Positions 36,271 to 45,398 of a DNA stretch of 64,000 nucleotides are shown one piece after another (positions within the stretch are counted from its first letter, which is position 1; each line of letters starts with the position of its first letter). Both the position numbers and the translations under genes were made by a program. A model generated the notes under the pieces. That model searched no databases. It saw only the letters and a list, made by a program, of their open reading frames with translations, and had not been told where the DNA came from. The stretch is from positions 434,001 to 498,000 of the forward strand of contig NZ_JACHLC010000001.1 of assembly GCF_014207845.1 (NCBI RefSeq), written 5' to 3'. The stretch comes from Chryseobacterium shigense. Its GTDB lineage: Bacteria > Bacteroidota > Bacteroidia > Flavobacteriales > Weeksellaceae.

Positions 36271-39200
36271 ATGTTAAATAGGAGGATTGAAAATTTATTT
36301 TTGGCGTTATTTTTTGCATTGGTCGGCAACTTTGTTTTTGCTCAAAACACAGACAGAGCAGCGATCCCTGCAAAAAAAGCTAATGCAACCTCTATGAAGG
36401 CAGGTGTTTTTATAGATGTAAATACACCCAATTATCCGGAATCTAATTTCAGCATTACACAGCTGGTAAAAGAAGTCCTTATTTCCGGAGGTGCCTGTTC
36501 CACATCCAATGTAAGCAACGTTACTGTTTCCCCTAATTTATCAATAAGTGATCCTACCAGAAGCTGGGGATTCTTTAATAAAGGTACCACAGCCTTTCCA
36601 TTTGCAAAAGGGATTGTTCTTTCAACAGGATTCGCTGCAAAAGCAGGGAATAATTATCAGGGAACTTTAAATGACGGGTTAAATACTTTTGGAGATACAG
36701 ACCTGGCCACAGCTTTAGGAATTAATAATGGTGAATTGAGAGATGCCACCTATATAGAATTCGATTTTGTACCGGCTTCTACAGAAATTACATTCAGATA
36801 TTTATTTGCATCTAAAGAATATGCGCCGGGGTTTCAGTTTGCATGTACCAAATCAGACGGGTTTGCTTTGCTGTTAAAAAAAGTAACGGATCCTACCTAT
36901 ACTAATCTGGCAGTGCTTCCCGGAGGAGCTGGGCCGGTGAGTGTAACGAACATTCACCCAACGATTCCCAACGGCTGCGGGGCTGTTAATGCCGCTTATT
37001 TTGCAGGGATAAATAACCCGGTTATCGAAACCAATTTTGACGGGCGTACCATTCCTTTAACTGCAAAAGCTACTGTAACTCCCGGGGTTACCTATCATTT
37101 TAAAATGGTTTTGGCAGATTTTAGTGACAGAAATTATGATTCAGCAGTATTTCTGGAGGCAGGATCTTTCGACATCGGTGTGAAAATCCTTGATCCTGCA
37201 GGAGTTCAGCTTCCTGATACTGTAAATATGTGTGACAATGCTCCTCAGACGTTTACAGCTTCCGTACAGGCTCCTAACGTAACTTATCAGTGGTTTTTAA
37301 ATAATAATCCTATTCCTGGTCAAACAGGACCTAGTTATACGGCTACACAGCCCGGAGTATACAGTGTTCAGGTTTTTATCCAGGGGAATACATGTCCTGG
37401 TACAGGAACCATTACCGTTGTGGGAGGAACTTCGCCTACAGTGCAGAATGCCACTTTAACAGCCTGTTATGCTGCCGGAAATGCCACATTTAATTTACCT
37501 TCAGCACAGCCTTCCATAAGTACAACGCCCGGTGCAACGTTTGCCTACTATTTTAATCAGGCGGATGCACTTGCCGGAAATGCCAATACTATTCCCAGCC
37601 CTGCAACTTATTCAAGTCCAGGGGGACAAACAGTATATGTTCTTGTAAAAAACGGATTCTGTTCCAAAGTCGCTGAATTGCAGCTTGTAAAAGCCCCTCA
37701 GATGACTGCATCCATTTTGCCGCCGGCAGTATTGACCTGTGTGAGTTCACAGACAACCTTAGACGCTTCGGCTTCTGTTTATCCTACAGGATCTACTTTT
37801 AACTGGACAACTACGGGAGGAAATATTGTGTCAGGAGGAACTACCTTAACTCCGGTTATCAATGCTCCGGGGACCTATACTTTAACCATATCAAAAACTT
37901 ATCAGCCGGGAAGTGTAATCTGTACCGCTGTCGCCAGCGTTACAGTTACAGGAGACAGTGCTCCGCCTGTTACTGGACTTACGGCAAGCAAAATACAGAT
38001 ATGCAACGGTGAATCCGTAACATTAACAGCATCGGGAGGTGCTACCTATAACTGGACAGGGCTTCCCGGAACAGGAAACACCCAAACAGTATCCCCTACA
38101 ACTACTACTACCTATACAGTAACTGCTGTAGGAGCCAACGGATGTGTATCTCAAAACCCTGCTACAATTACTATTGAAGTTTCGCAGCCTATTACAGTGC
38201 AGAATGCTGTATTACATAAATGCTATGCGCCAGGGCTTACTTATGACCTGACAACCGCCCAAAGCCAGATTACTTCTGCAGGTGGCGGAGTTACCTTCAC
38301 ATATTATATCAATCAGGCGGATGCTCTTGCCGGAAATGGCAATTTTATTGCAACACCTACCTCTTATTCACCTCCGGGGAGCCAGACCATATATGTATTG
38401 GTGAAAAACGGAGGATGTCATTATGTGGTTTCCCTTCAGTTACTGAGAACCCCTGAAACAACACTTACGATAGCAGCACCGCAGCAGATTACCTGTACTA
38501 CACCTCAGACGACATTAAATGCCTCGGCATCTGTAGTGCCTGCCGGATCTACTATTACATGGACAGCAACAGGAGGAGGCAATATAGTATCAGGAGCAAA
38601 TACCCTTACTCCTGTAGTGAATGCAGGAGGAACCTATACCCTTACGGTTACCAATGTATCCCAGCCTGGAAATTTAAGCTGTACTTATACGGCAACTGTT
38701 ACAGTAACACAAAATACAACATTGCCAACTGCCGGTGTAGTATCCTCTCAACCTAGAATATGTTTGGGGGAATCGGTTACATTGACAGCCTCAGGTGGTG
38801 TTACTTATAATTGGGTTGGACTTCCCGGAAATGGAAATACTCAGGTAGTTTCACCAACTTTAACTACAGTATATACGGTATATGCAGTGGCAGCCAATGG
38901 TTGTGTTTCTGCAACTCCTGCAACAGTAACTGTTGTGGTTGGGCCGCCAATTGCGGGTATATCTGCCTCTAAAACAAAAATATGCGCCGGGGAATCTGTT
39001 ACCCTTACAGCTACCGGAGGAATTACCTATAACTGGGTTGGGCTTCCCGGAAACGGAAATACCCAGGTGGTTTCCCCAACGGTTACTACAACTTATTCTG
39101 TATATGCATTGGGAGGTAACGGCTGTAGCTCTATAAATCCTGCGACCGTAATAATAGAAGTGGTTCCGGCAATTGTGTCCACATTGCAGGACGTATATGT

Positions 39201-39864
39201 ATGCGCCGGAGATACAGGGATTTTGGATGCCGGTGCAGGTCCCAACTATACATATTTATGGAGTACAGGTGCAACTACACAAACATTATCCACCAATGTT
39301 CCCGGAACCTATACAGTTACCATCAGTAATGGTGTTTGCTCAAAAGTATTTAGCGGAAGCCTATTCAATCCGGATCTGCCTAAATTTACTAATATAGTAT
39401 ATGATAAACATGTGCTTACCCTTACAGCAAGTAATCCTTCAGGAGGTGTTCTGGAATATTCTATAGACGGAGGTACAACCTGGCAGACATCCAATACGTT
39501 CTATAATGTTTTGGATAATACAAACTATCACCTGATGGTAAGGGTAGTAGATGCAAAATGTGGTACATCACTAGATTATTTCACATTTGTGATCAGTAAT
39601 GCCATCACTCCTAATATGGATGGAGTAAATGATACCATAGATTTCTCCGGAATCAGTGGATATAATAATTTTACAGCATCAATTTTTGACAGGTATGGTG
39701 CAGAGCTTTTCAGGGCAACCAAAACCGATGCTGTCTGGAGAGGTACTTTAAAAGGACTGAATCTGGCCACAGGTACCTATTGGTATAAAGTACAATGGGA
39801 AAATCCAGCCAGTAAAAAGCTCGAACAGCGCTCAGGCTGGATATTGCTAAAAAATAGAAACTAA
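36271..39864 (+). CDS. Expanded choice-of-anchor L adhesin-like protein with T9SS type B sorting domain (second of three)
   Basis: 1197 residues with the plan of its neighbours but a longer middle. Signal peptide ending FVFAQ; choice-of-anchor L domain (about 45-300: SWGFFNKGTTAFPF, FASKEY, LPGGAGPVSVTNI); an Ig-like domain; then modules in the order A-B-C-A-B-C-C-D. Module C repeats CxGESVTLTASGG three times; module B has TTTGGNIVSGG and TATGGGNIVSGA. The type B domain runs from ITPNMDGVND to GWILLKN. No catalytic residues were seen. It is probably a longer, stalk-like surface adhesin. Own promoter and own terminator. Confidence 0.9.
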   Translation: MLNRRIENLFLALFFALVGNFVFAQNTDRAAIPAKKANATSMKAGVFIDVNTPNYPESNFSITQLVKEVLISGGACSTSNVSNVTVSPNLSISDPTRSWGFFNKGTTAFPFAKGIVLSTGFAAKAGNNYQGTLNDGLNTFGDTDLATALGINNGELRDATYIEFDFVPASTEITFRYLFASKEYAPGFQFACTKSDGFALLLKKVTDPTYTNLAVLPGGAGPVSVTNIHPTIPNGCGAVNAAYFAGINNPVIETNFDGRTIPLTAKATVTPGVTYHFKMVLADFSDRNYDSAVFLEAGSFDIGVKILDPAGVQLPDTVNMCDNAPQTFTASVQAPNVTYQWFLNNNPIPGQTGPSYTATQPGVYSVQVFIQGNTCPGTGTITVVGGTSPTVQNATLTACYAAGNATFNLPSAQPSISTTPGATFAYYFNQADALAGNANTIPSPATYSSPGGQTVYVLVKNGFCSKVAELQLVKAPQMTASILPPAVLTCVSSQTTLDASASVYPTGSTFNWTTTGGNIVSGGTTLTPVINAPGTYTLTISKTYQPGSVICTAVASVTVTGDSAPPVTGLTASKIQICNGESVTLTASGGATYNWTGLPGTGNTQTVSPTTTTTYTVTAVGANGCVSQNPATITIEVSQPITVQNAVLHKCYAPGLTYDLTTAQSQITSAGGGVTFTYYINQADALAGNGNFIATPTSYSPPGSQTIYVLVKNGGCHYVVSLQLLRTPETTLTIAAPQQITCTTPQTTLNASASVVPAGSTITWTATGGGNIVSGANTLTPVVNAGGTYTLTVTNVSQPGNLSCTYTATVTVTQNTTLPTAGVVSSQPRICLGESVTLTASGGVTYNWVGLPGNGNTQVVSPTLTTVYTVYAVAANGCVSATPATVTVVVGPPIAGISASKTKICAGESVTLTATGGITYNWVGLPGNGNTQVVSPTVTTTYSVYALGGNGCSSINPATVIIEVVPAIVSTLQDVYVCAGDTGILDAGAGPNYTYLWSTGATTQTLSTNVPGTYTVTISNGVCSKVFSGSLFNPDLPKFTNIVYDKHVLTLTASNPSGGVLEYSIDGGTTWQTSNTFYNVLDNTNYHLMVRVVDAKCGTSLDYFTFVISNAITPNMDGVNDTIDFSGISGYNNFTASIFDRYGAELFRATKTDAVWRGTLKGLNLATGTYWYKVQWENPASKKLEQRSGWILLKNRN
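37432..39168 (+). repeat. Duplicated A-B-C module array inside the second adhesin-like gene
   Basis: A1 starts at 37432, B1 near 37700 and C1 near 37984. The set repeats as A2 at 38191, B2 near 38458 and C2 near 38740, and a further C copy (C3) begins near 38956. Period A1 to A2 is 759 bp (253 residues). The flanking paralogues have only one A and one C and lack B. Confidence 0.85.
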
Positions 39865-39868
39865 TAGA

Positions 39869-39901
39869 TAAACCTTCCATATTTGGAAGGTTTATTTTTT
39901 T
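39869..39901 (+). terminator. Rho-independent terminator after the second adhesin-like gene
   Basis: AAACCTTCCA and TGGAAGGTTT form a perfect 10-bp stem followed by a T-rich tail. Confidence 0.85.
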
Positions 39902-39948
39902 TATATTAAAAAAAATATAAAAAATAGGGTATATATTTAGAAAAAAAT

Positions 39949-39956
39949 TAAATTTG
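39949..39956 (+). promoter_or_regulatory. -7 box of the third choice-of-anchor L gene
   Basis: TAAATTTG matches the consensus and ends exactly 16 bases before the ATG at 39973. Confidence 0.5.
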
Positions 39957-39972
39957 TTAAAACAAAAGTATT

Positions 39973-42351
39973 ATGCGAAGAAATCTACTATTCCTTTTAT
40001 TTTTCTTAGTCGTTTCGACATTTTTATACTCACAAACAGACGGGCCCCGTAAGCCTCCAAAAAATCAACCTTCAGGATCAGCTAATCAAAAAGCAGGAGC
40101 GTTTATAGATGTAAATGCAGCAGGATATGCAGAATCCACCTATTCAATTACACAGCTGGTAAAAGACGTCCTGATCTCATCAGGAACAAATACCTGTGTA
40201 ACCCCTACTGTGTCCAATGTAAAAATTACACCCAATCACGCAGTAACAAATGCTGACAGATCCTGGGGATACTTCCATAAGGGAACTACCAATTTTCCGT
40301 TCAAGGACGGGATTGTACTTTCTACAGGAAAAGCCAGAAGAGCAGGTAACGGAGCAGAAGGAAACCTGAGTGATAATAACGGTGGAGGAACAGATTCCGA
40401 CCTGGCACAGGCCATCGGATCTACCGGAACCCTGACTGATGGCGTTCTTCTGGAATTTGACTTTGTTCCTACTACCTCACAAATAAAATTTAATTATATC
40501 CTGGCATCCGAAGAATATTCCGGCTCATTTCCATGCCAGTATGCAGATGCCTTTGCTATTTTGCTTAGGCCGACATCGGGAGGAGCCTATCAGAATATGG
40601 CCATACTTCCGGGCGGTGCCGGTCCTGTAAGCATTACCAATATCCACCCGCTGATTCCCGGAGCTGGTGGTTGTGCAGCAATTAACGAACAGTATTTCGG
40701 AGGATATAATACCACCAGTATTGAAACGAATTTTGAAGGAAGAACCATTCCTCTTACTGCAACCGCAACCGTAATGGCAGGACAGGAATATCACTTTAAA
40801 ATGGTGGTTGCAGATTATGCACCGGGAAGCTTTGAAGACCACGGCTGGGATTCTGCTGTATTCCTGGAAGGAGGATCATTCAATATTGGTGTAGAGCTTT
40901 TAGACCCTAGCGGTGCTACTTTACCTTCTGATATTAATGTATGTGATAATGTACCACAGCTGATTACCGCCTCAGTAAGCGACCCTAACTTATTATACCA
41001 ATGGTACCTGAATGGAACTCCAATAACGGGTGCTACTACAAATACTATTTCGGCAGTACAGCCGGGAACATATACCATTGAAGTAAGCGTTCCCGGAAAT
41101 CCATGTCCGGGCAGAGCTACTATACAGATTCATGGGGGAACTACTCCGGAAGCACAGGATGCCACACTTCTGTTATGTTCTACGCCGGATATTACCACTT
41201 TTGATCTGACGAATGCTATGCCGACAATAAGTCCGACACCGTCAGCTGTATTTAAATTCTATGTAAACCAGGCTGATGCAATAGCTCAGAATGATAGCTA
41301 TATTCAGAATATTTTAAATTATAATGGTACAGACGGACAGATCCTGTATGTGGTAGTGTCAAACGGCGGATTCTGCAGCAAAATGATAGAATTGACTTTA
41401 CAAAAAGAAACCACGCCTAAAGCAGGTATCAAATCTTCCAGAATCAAAGTGTGTCCGGGAGAATCAGTAACCCTGACAGCTGAAGGAGGTGTAACTTATC
41501 AATGGGTTAACTTCCCGGGTACCGGAAATACACAAGCCGTAACTTTATATCAGACTACAACATTTTCTGTCTATGCAGTGGGGGCAAAAGGATGCCGTTC
41601 TTTAAATCCTGCTACTATAACCGTAGAAGTTACACCGGAAATTACTTCTCCTTTAAAAGACATAGAAATGTGTATAGGTGACCGAATTACTTTAGATGCA
41701 GGTGCGGGCCCTAACTATAAATATTTATGGAGTACCGGAGCTACAACACAGACTATTATTGCTGACAGTTGGGGTATTTATACCGTAGAGATAGATAACG
41801 GATTCTGTAAAAAGATCTTCACGGCTAAAGTAGGAGGTGCAGCTACACCTTACGTTACAGCAGTGAATTATGAAAGTGCCAAAAAAACAGTGACAATTAT
41901 TGCAGAGAATCCTATGATGAATAACACTCCAAGTACTTTGGAATATTCTATAGACAACGGAATCACATGGCAGCAGTCCAATGTTTTTACCAATCTTTTA
42001 GACAATACCAATTATACAGTGGTGATCAGGAGAGTAGGAACTCACTGCGTTGGAACATTTGATTTCTATACGCTGCAGATCAACAATATCATTACACCTA
42101 ATAACGATGGCATTAATGATGTACTGGATCTTAAAGCACTGACTGATTTTAAAAATTTCACAGGATCTGTTTTTGACAGATATGGGGTGGAAATGTTCAG
42201 ATTCTCTAAAGAAAAACCAGTCTGGGACGGAACAGTGGGAGGTAAAAAACTTTCTACAGCGACTTACTGGTATAAGTTCAATTTTGAATATCCTAAATCA
42301 AAAGTTCAGATGAACTGGTCCGGTTGGATCATGCTTAAGAACCGAGAATAA
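39973..42351 (+). CDS. Choice-of-anchor L adhesin-like protein with T9SS type B sorting domain (third of three)
   Basis: 792 residues. Signal peptide ending LYSQ, a proline/lysine-rich spacer, then a choice-of-anchor L domain (SWGYFHKGTTNFPF, LASEEYSGSFPC, LPGGAGPVSITNI, AVFLEGGSFNIG), an Ig-like domain, and single modules A, C and D like the first paralogue (CPGESVTLTAEGGVTYQW, ITLDAGAGPNYKYLW). The type B sorting domain starts at ITPNNDGIND and ends GWIMLKN. Surface adhesion is inferred. Domain order is identical to the first gene. Confidence 0.9.
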   Translation: MRRNLLFLLFFLVVSTFLYSQTDGPRKPPKNQPSGSANQKAGAFIDVNAAGYAESTYSITQLVKDVLISSGTNTCVTPTVSNVKITPNHAVTNADRSWGYFHKGTTNFPFKDGIVLSTGKARRAGNGAEGNLSDNNGGGTDSDLAQAIGSTGTLTDGVLLEFDFVPTTSQIKFNYILASEEYSGSFPCQYADAFAILLRPTSGGAYQNMAILPGGAGPVSITNIHPLIPGAGGCAAINEQYFGGYNTTSIETNFEGRTIPLTATATVMAGQEYHFKMVVADYAPGSFEDHGWDSAVFLEGGSFNIGVELLDPSGATLPSDINVCDNVPQLITASVSDPNLLYQWYLNGTPITGATTNTISAVQPGTYTIEVSVPGNPCPGRATIQIHGGTTPEAQDATLLLCSTPDITTFDLTNAMPTISPTPSAVFKFYVNQADAIAQNDSYIQNILNYNGTDGQILYVVVSNGGFCSKMIELTLQKETTPKAGIKSSRIKVCPGESVTLTAEGGVTYQWVNFPGTGNTQAVTLYQTTTFSVYAVGAKGCRSLNPATITVEVTPEITSPLKDIEMCIGDRITLDAGAGPNYKYLWSTGATTQTIIADSWGIYTVEIDNGFCKKIFTAKVGGAATPYVTAVNYESAKKTVTIIAENPMMNNTPSTLEYSIDNGITWQQSNVFTNLLDNTNYTVVIRRVGTHCVGTFDFYTLQINNIITPNNDGINDVLDLKALTDFKNFTGSVFDRYGVEMFRFSKEKPVWDGTVGGKKLSTATYWYKFNFEYPKSKVQMNWSGWIMLKNRE

Positions 42352-42365
42352 GATAAAAGCATACA

Positions 42366-42403
42366 GAAAAAGCCTTTCAAGAAAACTTGAAAGGCTTTTT
42401 TAT
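42366..42403. terminator. Strong bidirectional terminator between the adhesin trio and rsmA
   Basis: A perfect 14-bp stem (AAAAGCCTTTCAAG with its complement, loop AAAA) is followed by T on the plus strand and preceded by A. Confidence 0.92.
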
Positions 42404-42416
42404 TTTGAAATGAATT

Positions 42417-43187
42417 TTATTGATTTTGTTTCCAGAGATTGGCAAAGCCGATGAAATCCAGGACACTCAGTTCTTCCGCCCTTTTGTCTAAAAATTCATG
42501 GGTCTTTAAAGCTTCAGGAATATTAAGTATTTTCAGAGAGTTGGAAAGCTTTTTTCTTCTCTGGTTGAATCCGGCTTTTACAATCTGCTTAAAAAGAACT
42601 TCATTGCCGGCCAGACCTTCTTTAGGATTTCTTGTCAGCCTGATAACCCCTGATTTTACTTTCGGAGGCGGATTAAATACATTCTCATGAACAGTGAACA
42701 TATAATGCACATCATAATATGCCTGTATCAGAACGGAGAGGATACCGTAATCTTTAGTTCTGGGTACTGCTGCTGTTCTTTCTGCAACTTCTTTCTGGAA
42801 CATCCCCACCATTTCAGGAATTTGTCCATAATAATCCACCATTTTAAAAAGAATCTGGGAAGAAATGTTATAAGGGAAATTACCGATGATGGCAATCTGT
42901 TCTCCATTAATAAAATTAAAATCCTGTTTCAGGAAATCCCCCACAAAAGTATTTTCTGTGATTTTAGGATAATTGTTTTTCAGGTATTCAATAGATTCGG
43001 TATCAATCTCTGCCAGATAAACAGTCTGATCTTTTTCAAACAGGTATTTGGTAAGAACGCCCATCCCGGGACCTACTTCCATGACGTTTTTATAGCCTTC
43101 AAAATTAAGACCTTCCACGATTTTTCTCGCGATATTTTCATCTGTCAGAAAGTGCTGCCCAAGATGTTTTTTTGCTTTTACACTCAA
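42417..43187 (-). CDS. rsmA: 16S rRNA dimethyladenosine transferase (KsgA)
   Basis: Dimethylates A1518 and A1519 in helix 45 of 16S rRNA. SAM-binding motif I VGPGMGVLT and motif IV NFPYNISS are clear; the N-terminus KAKKHLGQHFLTDE and the C-terminal helical domain (GFNQRRKKLSNSL) are typical. 256 residues. The start codon is TTG at 43187: homologues begin at this point, and the codon two before an in-frame ATG would already be a stop. Divergent from ftsX. Confidence 0.96.
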   Translation of the reverse strand: MSVKAKKHLGQHFLTDENIARKIVEGLNFEGYKNVMEVGPGMGVLTKYLFEKDQTVYLAEIDTESIEYLKNNYPKITENTFVGDFLKQDFNFINGEQIAIIGNFPYNISSQILFKMVDYYGQIPEMVGMFQKEVAERTAAVPRTKDYGILSVLIQAYYDVHYMFTVHENVFNPPPKVKSGVIRLTRNPKEGLAGNEVLFKQIVKAGFNQRRKKLSNSLKILNIPEALKTHEFLDKRAEELSVLDFIGFANLWKQNQ

Positions 43188-43278
43188 CGTTTTTTATGAT
43201 TTTATTAACAATGATTTTCTTTATTTCGTCCCAAATTTCGGAAGATTTTTTCTATTTTAGCCAAAAATTTTAATATTA

Positions 43279-44178
43279 ATGGCTAAATCTGTTGATGAGT
43301 TTAATAAGAAAAGGCTTCGGTCAAGCAATATTACAGTAGTAGTAAGTATCGCATTAGTGTTATTTTTGTTAGGATTAATGGGTCTTATTCTAATCAATGC
43401 CCAAAAGTATTCTGACTATATTAAAGAACAGCTGGTAGTGAATGCTTATTTTGATGAAAACTATGATGCAAAGGATTCTGTAAAGATTGCAAAACTGGAG
43501 GAAGAAACTTTTAAAAAGGTACAGACATTAGCTCCTGTAAAAAAAGCGACCTATATCTCCAGGGAGATGGCGGCTGTAGAAGCCAAAAAAACAATGGGCA
43601 TAGACAGTGATGCGCTTTTTGAAGAAAATATTTTCCCTTCATCTATAGAAGTGGCTTTAAAACCTGAATATGTGGATCCTGCAAAAATTGACGGAGCCAT
43701 CAAAGCACTGAAAGCCGTTCCGGGTATTGTAGACGTTAAGAATGACAGCAGCCTGATGGTAGATGTTTACAATAACCTGAGCAGAATTTTGAAATGGATA
43801 TTAGGTTTTTCCGTTTTATTCCTGGTTTTGGCGGTTGTTTTAATCAACAATTCAATCCGTCTGAAGATATTCTCCAAAAGATTTATCATTAAAACCATGC
43901 AGCTGGTAGGGGCAAAAAGAAGGTTTATCCTTAAGCCGTTTATCATTGAGGCTGTTATTCTGGGTGCCATCGGTTCTGTGATCGGGCTTCTGGCATTGGG
44001 AGGTGTCTGGTATTATTTTACAAGCCAGATCGGTTCAGCTTTCGTGCAGGATAACAACCAATACTTCTGGCTGATTGTTCTCGTACTCGGTGTAGGAATT
44101 TTTATATCTGTTTTAAGTACCATTTTCGCTACATGGAGATTCTTAAAATCAAACGTTGACGATTTATATTACTCTTAA
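43279..44178 (+). CDS. ftsX: Cell-division permease FtsX
   Basis: Membrane partner of the FtsE ATPase; the complex transmits a signal to peptidoglycan hydrolases at the septum. Four membrane helices (about residues 20-42, 170-190, 225-245 and 265-285), a periplasmic loop after the first helix (VVNAYFDENYD), and the conserved LVGAKRRFILKPFIIEA segment. Length 299 fits. ftsE is not adjacent, which is common in Bacteroidetes. First gene of a tightly spaced run with DUF3098, uppP, a lipoprotein, truB, an envelope protein and rluF. Confidence 0.94.
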   Translation: MAKSVDEFNKKRLRSSNITVVVSIALVLFLLGLMGLILINAQKYSDYIKEQLVVNAYFDENYDAKDSVKIAKLEEETFKKVQTLAPVKKATYISREMAAVEAKKTMGIDSDALFEENIFPSSIEVALKPEYVDPAKIDGAIKALKAVPGIVDVKNDSSLMVDVYNNLSRILKWILGFSVLFLVLAVVLINNSIRLKIFSKRFIIKTMQLVGAKRRFILKPFIIEAVILGAIGSVIGLLALGGVWYYFTSQIGSAFVQDNNQYFWLIVLVLGVGIFISVLSTIFATWRFLKSNVDDLYYS

Positions 44179-44180
44179 TA

Positions 44181-44477
44181 ATGAGCAAAAAAACAAATAA
44201 ATTTGCCGCTTCAGATTTTGGCAAGGAAACCGAGGTAACACAGGAAAATACCTTTTATTTCGGGCAGCAGAACTTCAGGTGGATGCTGATAGGGCTGGCT
44301 TTTATCGTAGTAGGATTCCTGCTGATGATGGGGGCGGATGCTAACACGGTAGATGGTAAATTTGATCCCAATTCATGGAATGACGGTATTTTTTCCATCC
44401 GCAGGATCAGAATTGCACCACTGTTTATAGTGATAGGCTTTGCAATAGAAGTTTACGCTATTTTAAAAAGAAAATAA
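44181..44477 (+). CDS. DUF3098 small membrane protein
   Basis: 98 residues with two membrane helices (LIGLAFIVVGFLLMMG and LFIVIGFAIEVYAIL) joined by a loop containing DPNSWNDGIFSIRRI, the signature of DUF3098. In Bacteroidetes it is regularly found between ftsX and uppP. Function unknown; a link to cell-envelope growth is suggested only by neighbours. It starts 2 bp after the ftsX stop. Confidence 0.9.
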   Translation: MSKKTNKFAASDFGKETEVTQENTFYFGQQNFRWMLIGLAFIVVGFLLMMGADANTVDGKFDPNSWNDGIFSIRRIRIAPLFIVIGFAIEVYAILKRK

Positions 44478-44495
44478 TTATTACATTCTTTATTT

Positions 44496-44553
44496 AGAGA
44501 TTAAGGGATTGAGGAGTTTGGAGATTTTCTGAATTTCAAAATCTTTTAATCTT
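44496..44553 (+). other. 15-bp hairpin from a degenerate repeat in the DUF3098-uppP gap
   Basis: AGAGATTAAGGGATT (44496-44510) can pair along its full length with 44539-44553 using three G-U pairs; the loop is about 28 nt. The sequence style (AGGGATTGAGGAG) matches the degenerate repeats elsewhere in the window. There is no T run, so it is not a classical terminator. Confidence 0.5.
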
Positions 44554-44575
44554 TAAATTTTTATATACACAAAAT

Positions 44576-45394
44576 ATGGATTTAATTAAAGCAATCATTA
44601 TTGCTATTATCGAAGGGCTTACAGAGTATCTTCCTATTTCTTCTACGGCGCATATGGGCTTTGCTGCCAATATTATGGGGTTGCAGGATGATGAATTTCT
44701 CAAAATGTTCCAGGTGTCTATTCAGTTTGGTGCTATTCTTTCTGTTGTAGTGGCTTACTGGAAAAAATTCTTTGATCTTAAAAATCTCCAGTTTTATTAT
44801 AAACTTGCTTTTGCGGTTGTTCCTGCATTAGTTTTAGGCTATTTATTTGATGATAAAATTGAAGCCGTTCTCGGAAACCAGATTGCCATTTCTTCCGTAT
44901 TGGTGCTGGGAGGAGTAGTTTTGCTTTTTGCGGACCAATGGTTCAAAAATCCTAAAATTGACGATGAGAAAGGAATTACGATAAGAAAAGCGGTCACAAT
45001 AGGTTTCTGGCAATGCCTTGCTATGATGCCGGGAACCAGCCGTAGTGCTGCTTCGATCATTGGAGGGATGTCGCAGGGATTAACGAGAAAAGCAGCGGCA
45101 GAATTTTCTTTCTTTCTGGCAGTTCCAACGATGCTGGCAGTAACCGTATATTCCGTTTTCCTTAAAACATGGGGTAAAGAGACCGGACATCCGCAAAAAG
45201 GATATGAGATGATTATGGCATCCCAGGATCATATTCTGGTTTTTGTGATAGGAAATATTGTAGCATTTATTGTAGCGTTAATTGCCATTAAAGCATTCAT
45301 CGGGGTACTGAACAAATACGGTTTCAAGCCGTGGGGCTGGTACCGTATCTTTGTAGGAATTGCCCTGTTGATTTATTTCTATTTCTTTAAATAA
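44576..45394 (+). CDS. uppP: Undecaprenyl-diphosphate phosphatase
   Basis: An inner-membrane BacA/UppP enzyme that dephosphorylates undecaprenyl diphosphate, recycling the lipid carrier for peptidoglycan and O-antigen; it also gives bacitracin resistance. Motifs EGLTEYLPISSTAH near residue 13 and PGTSRSAASIIGG near 155, with about eight membrane segments; 272 residues. It stands in the ftsX run, consistent with envelope growth. Confidence 0.96.
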   Translation: MDLIKAIIIAIIEGLTEYLPISSTAHMGFAANIMGLQDDEFLKMFQVSIQFGAILSVVVAYWKKFFDLKNLQFYYKLAFAVVPALVLGYLFDDKIEAVLGNQIAISSVLVLGGVVLLFADQWFKNPKIDDEKGITIRKAVTIGFWQCLAMMPGTSRSAASIIGGMSQGLTRKAAAEFSFFLAVPTMLAVTVYSVFLKTWGKETGHPQKGYEMIMASQDHILVFVIGNIVAFIVALIAIKAFIGVLNKYGFKPWGWYRIFVGIALLIYFYFFK

Positions 45395-45398
45395 AAGT

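Noticed and set aside
42687..43199. 170-codon plus-strand frame opposite rsmA
   Set aside because: Shadow of rsmA codon use; His/Phe-rich composition without a recognisable domain.
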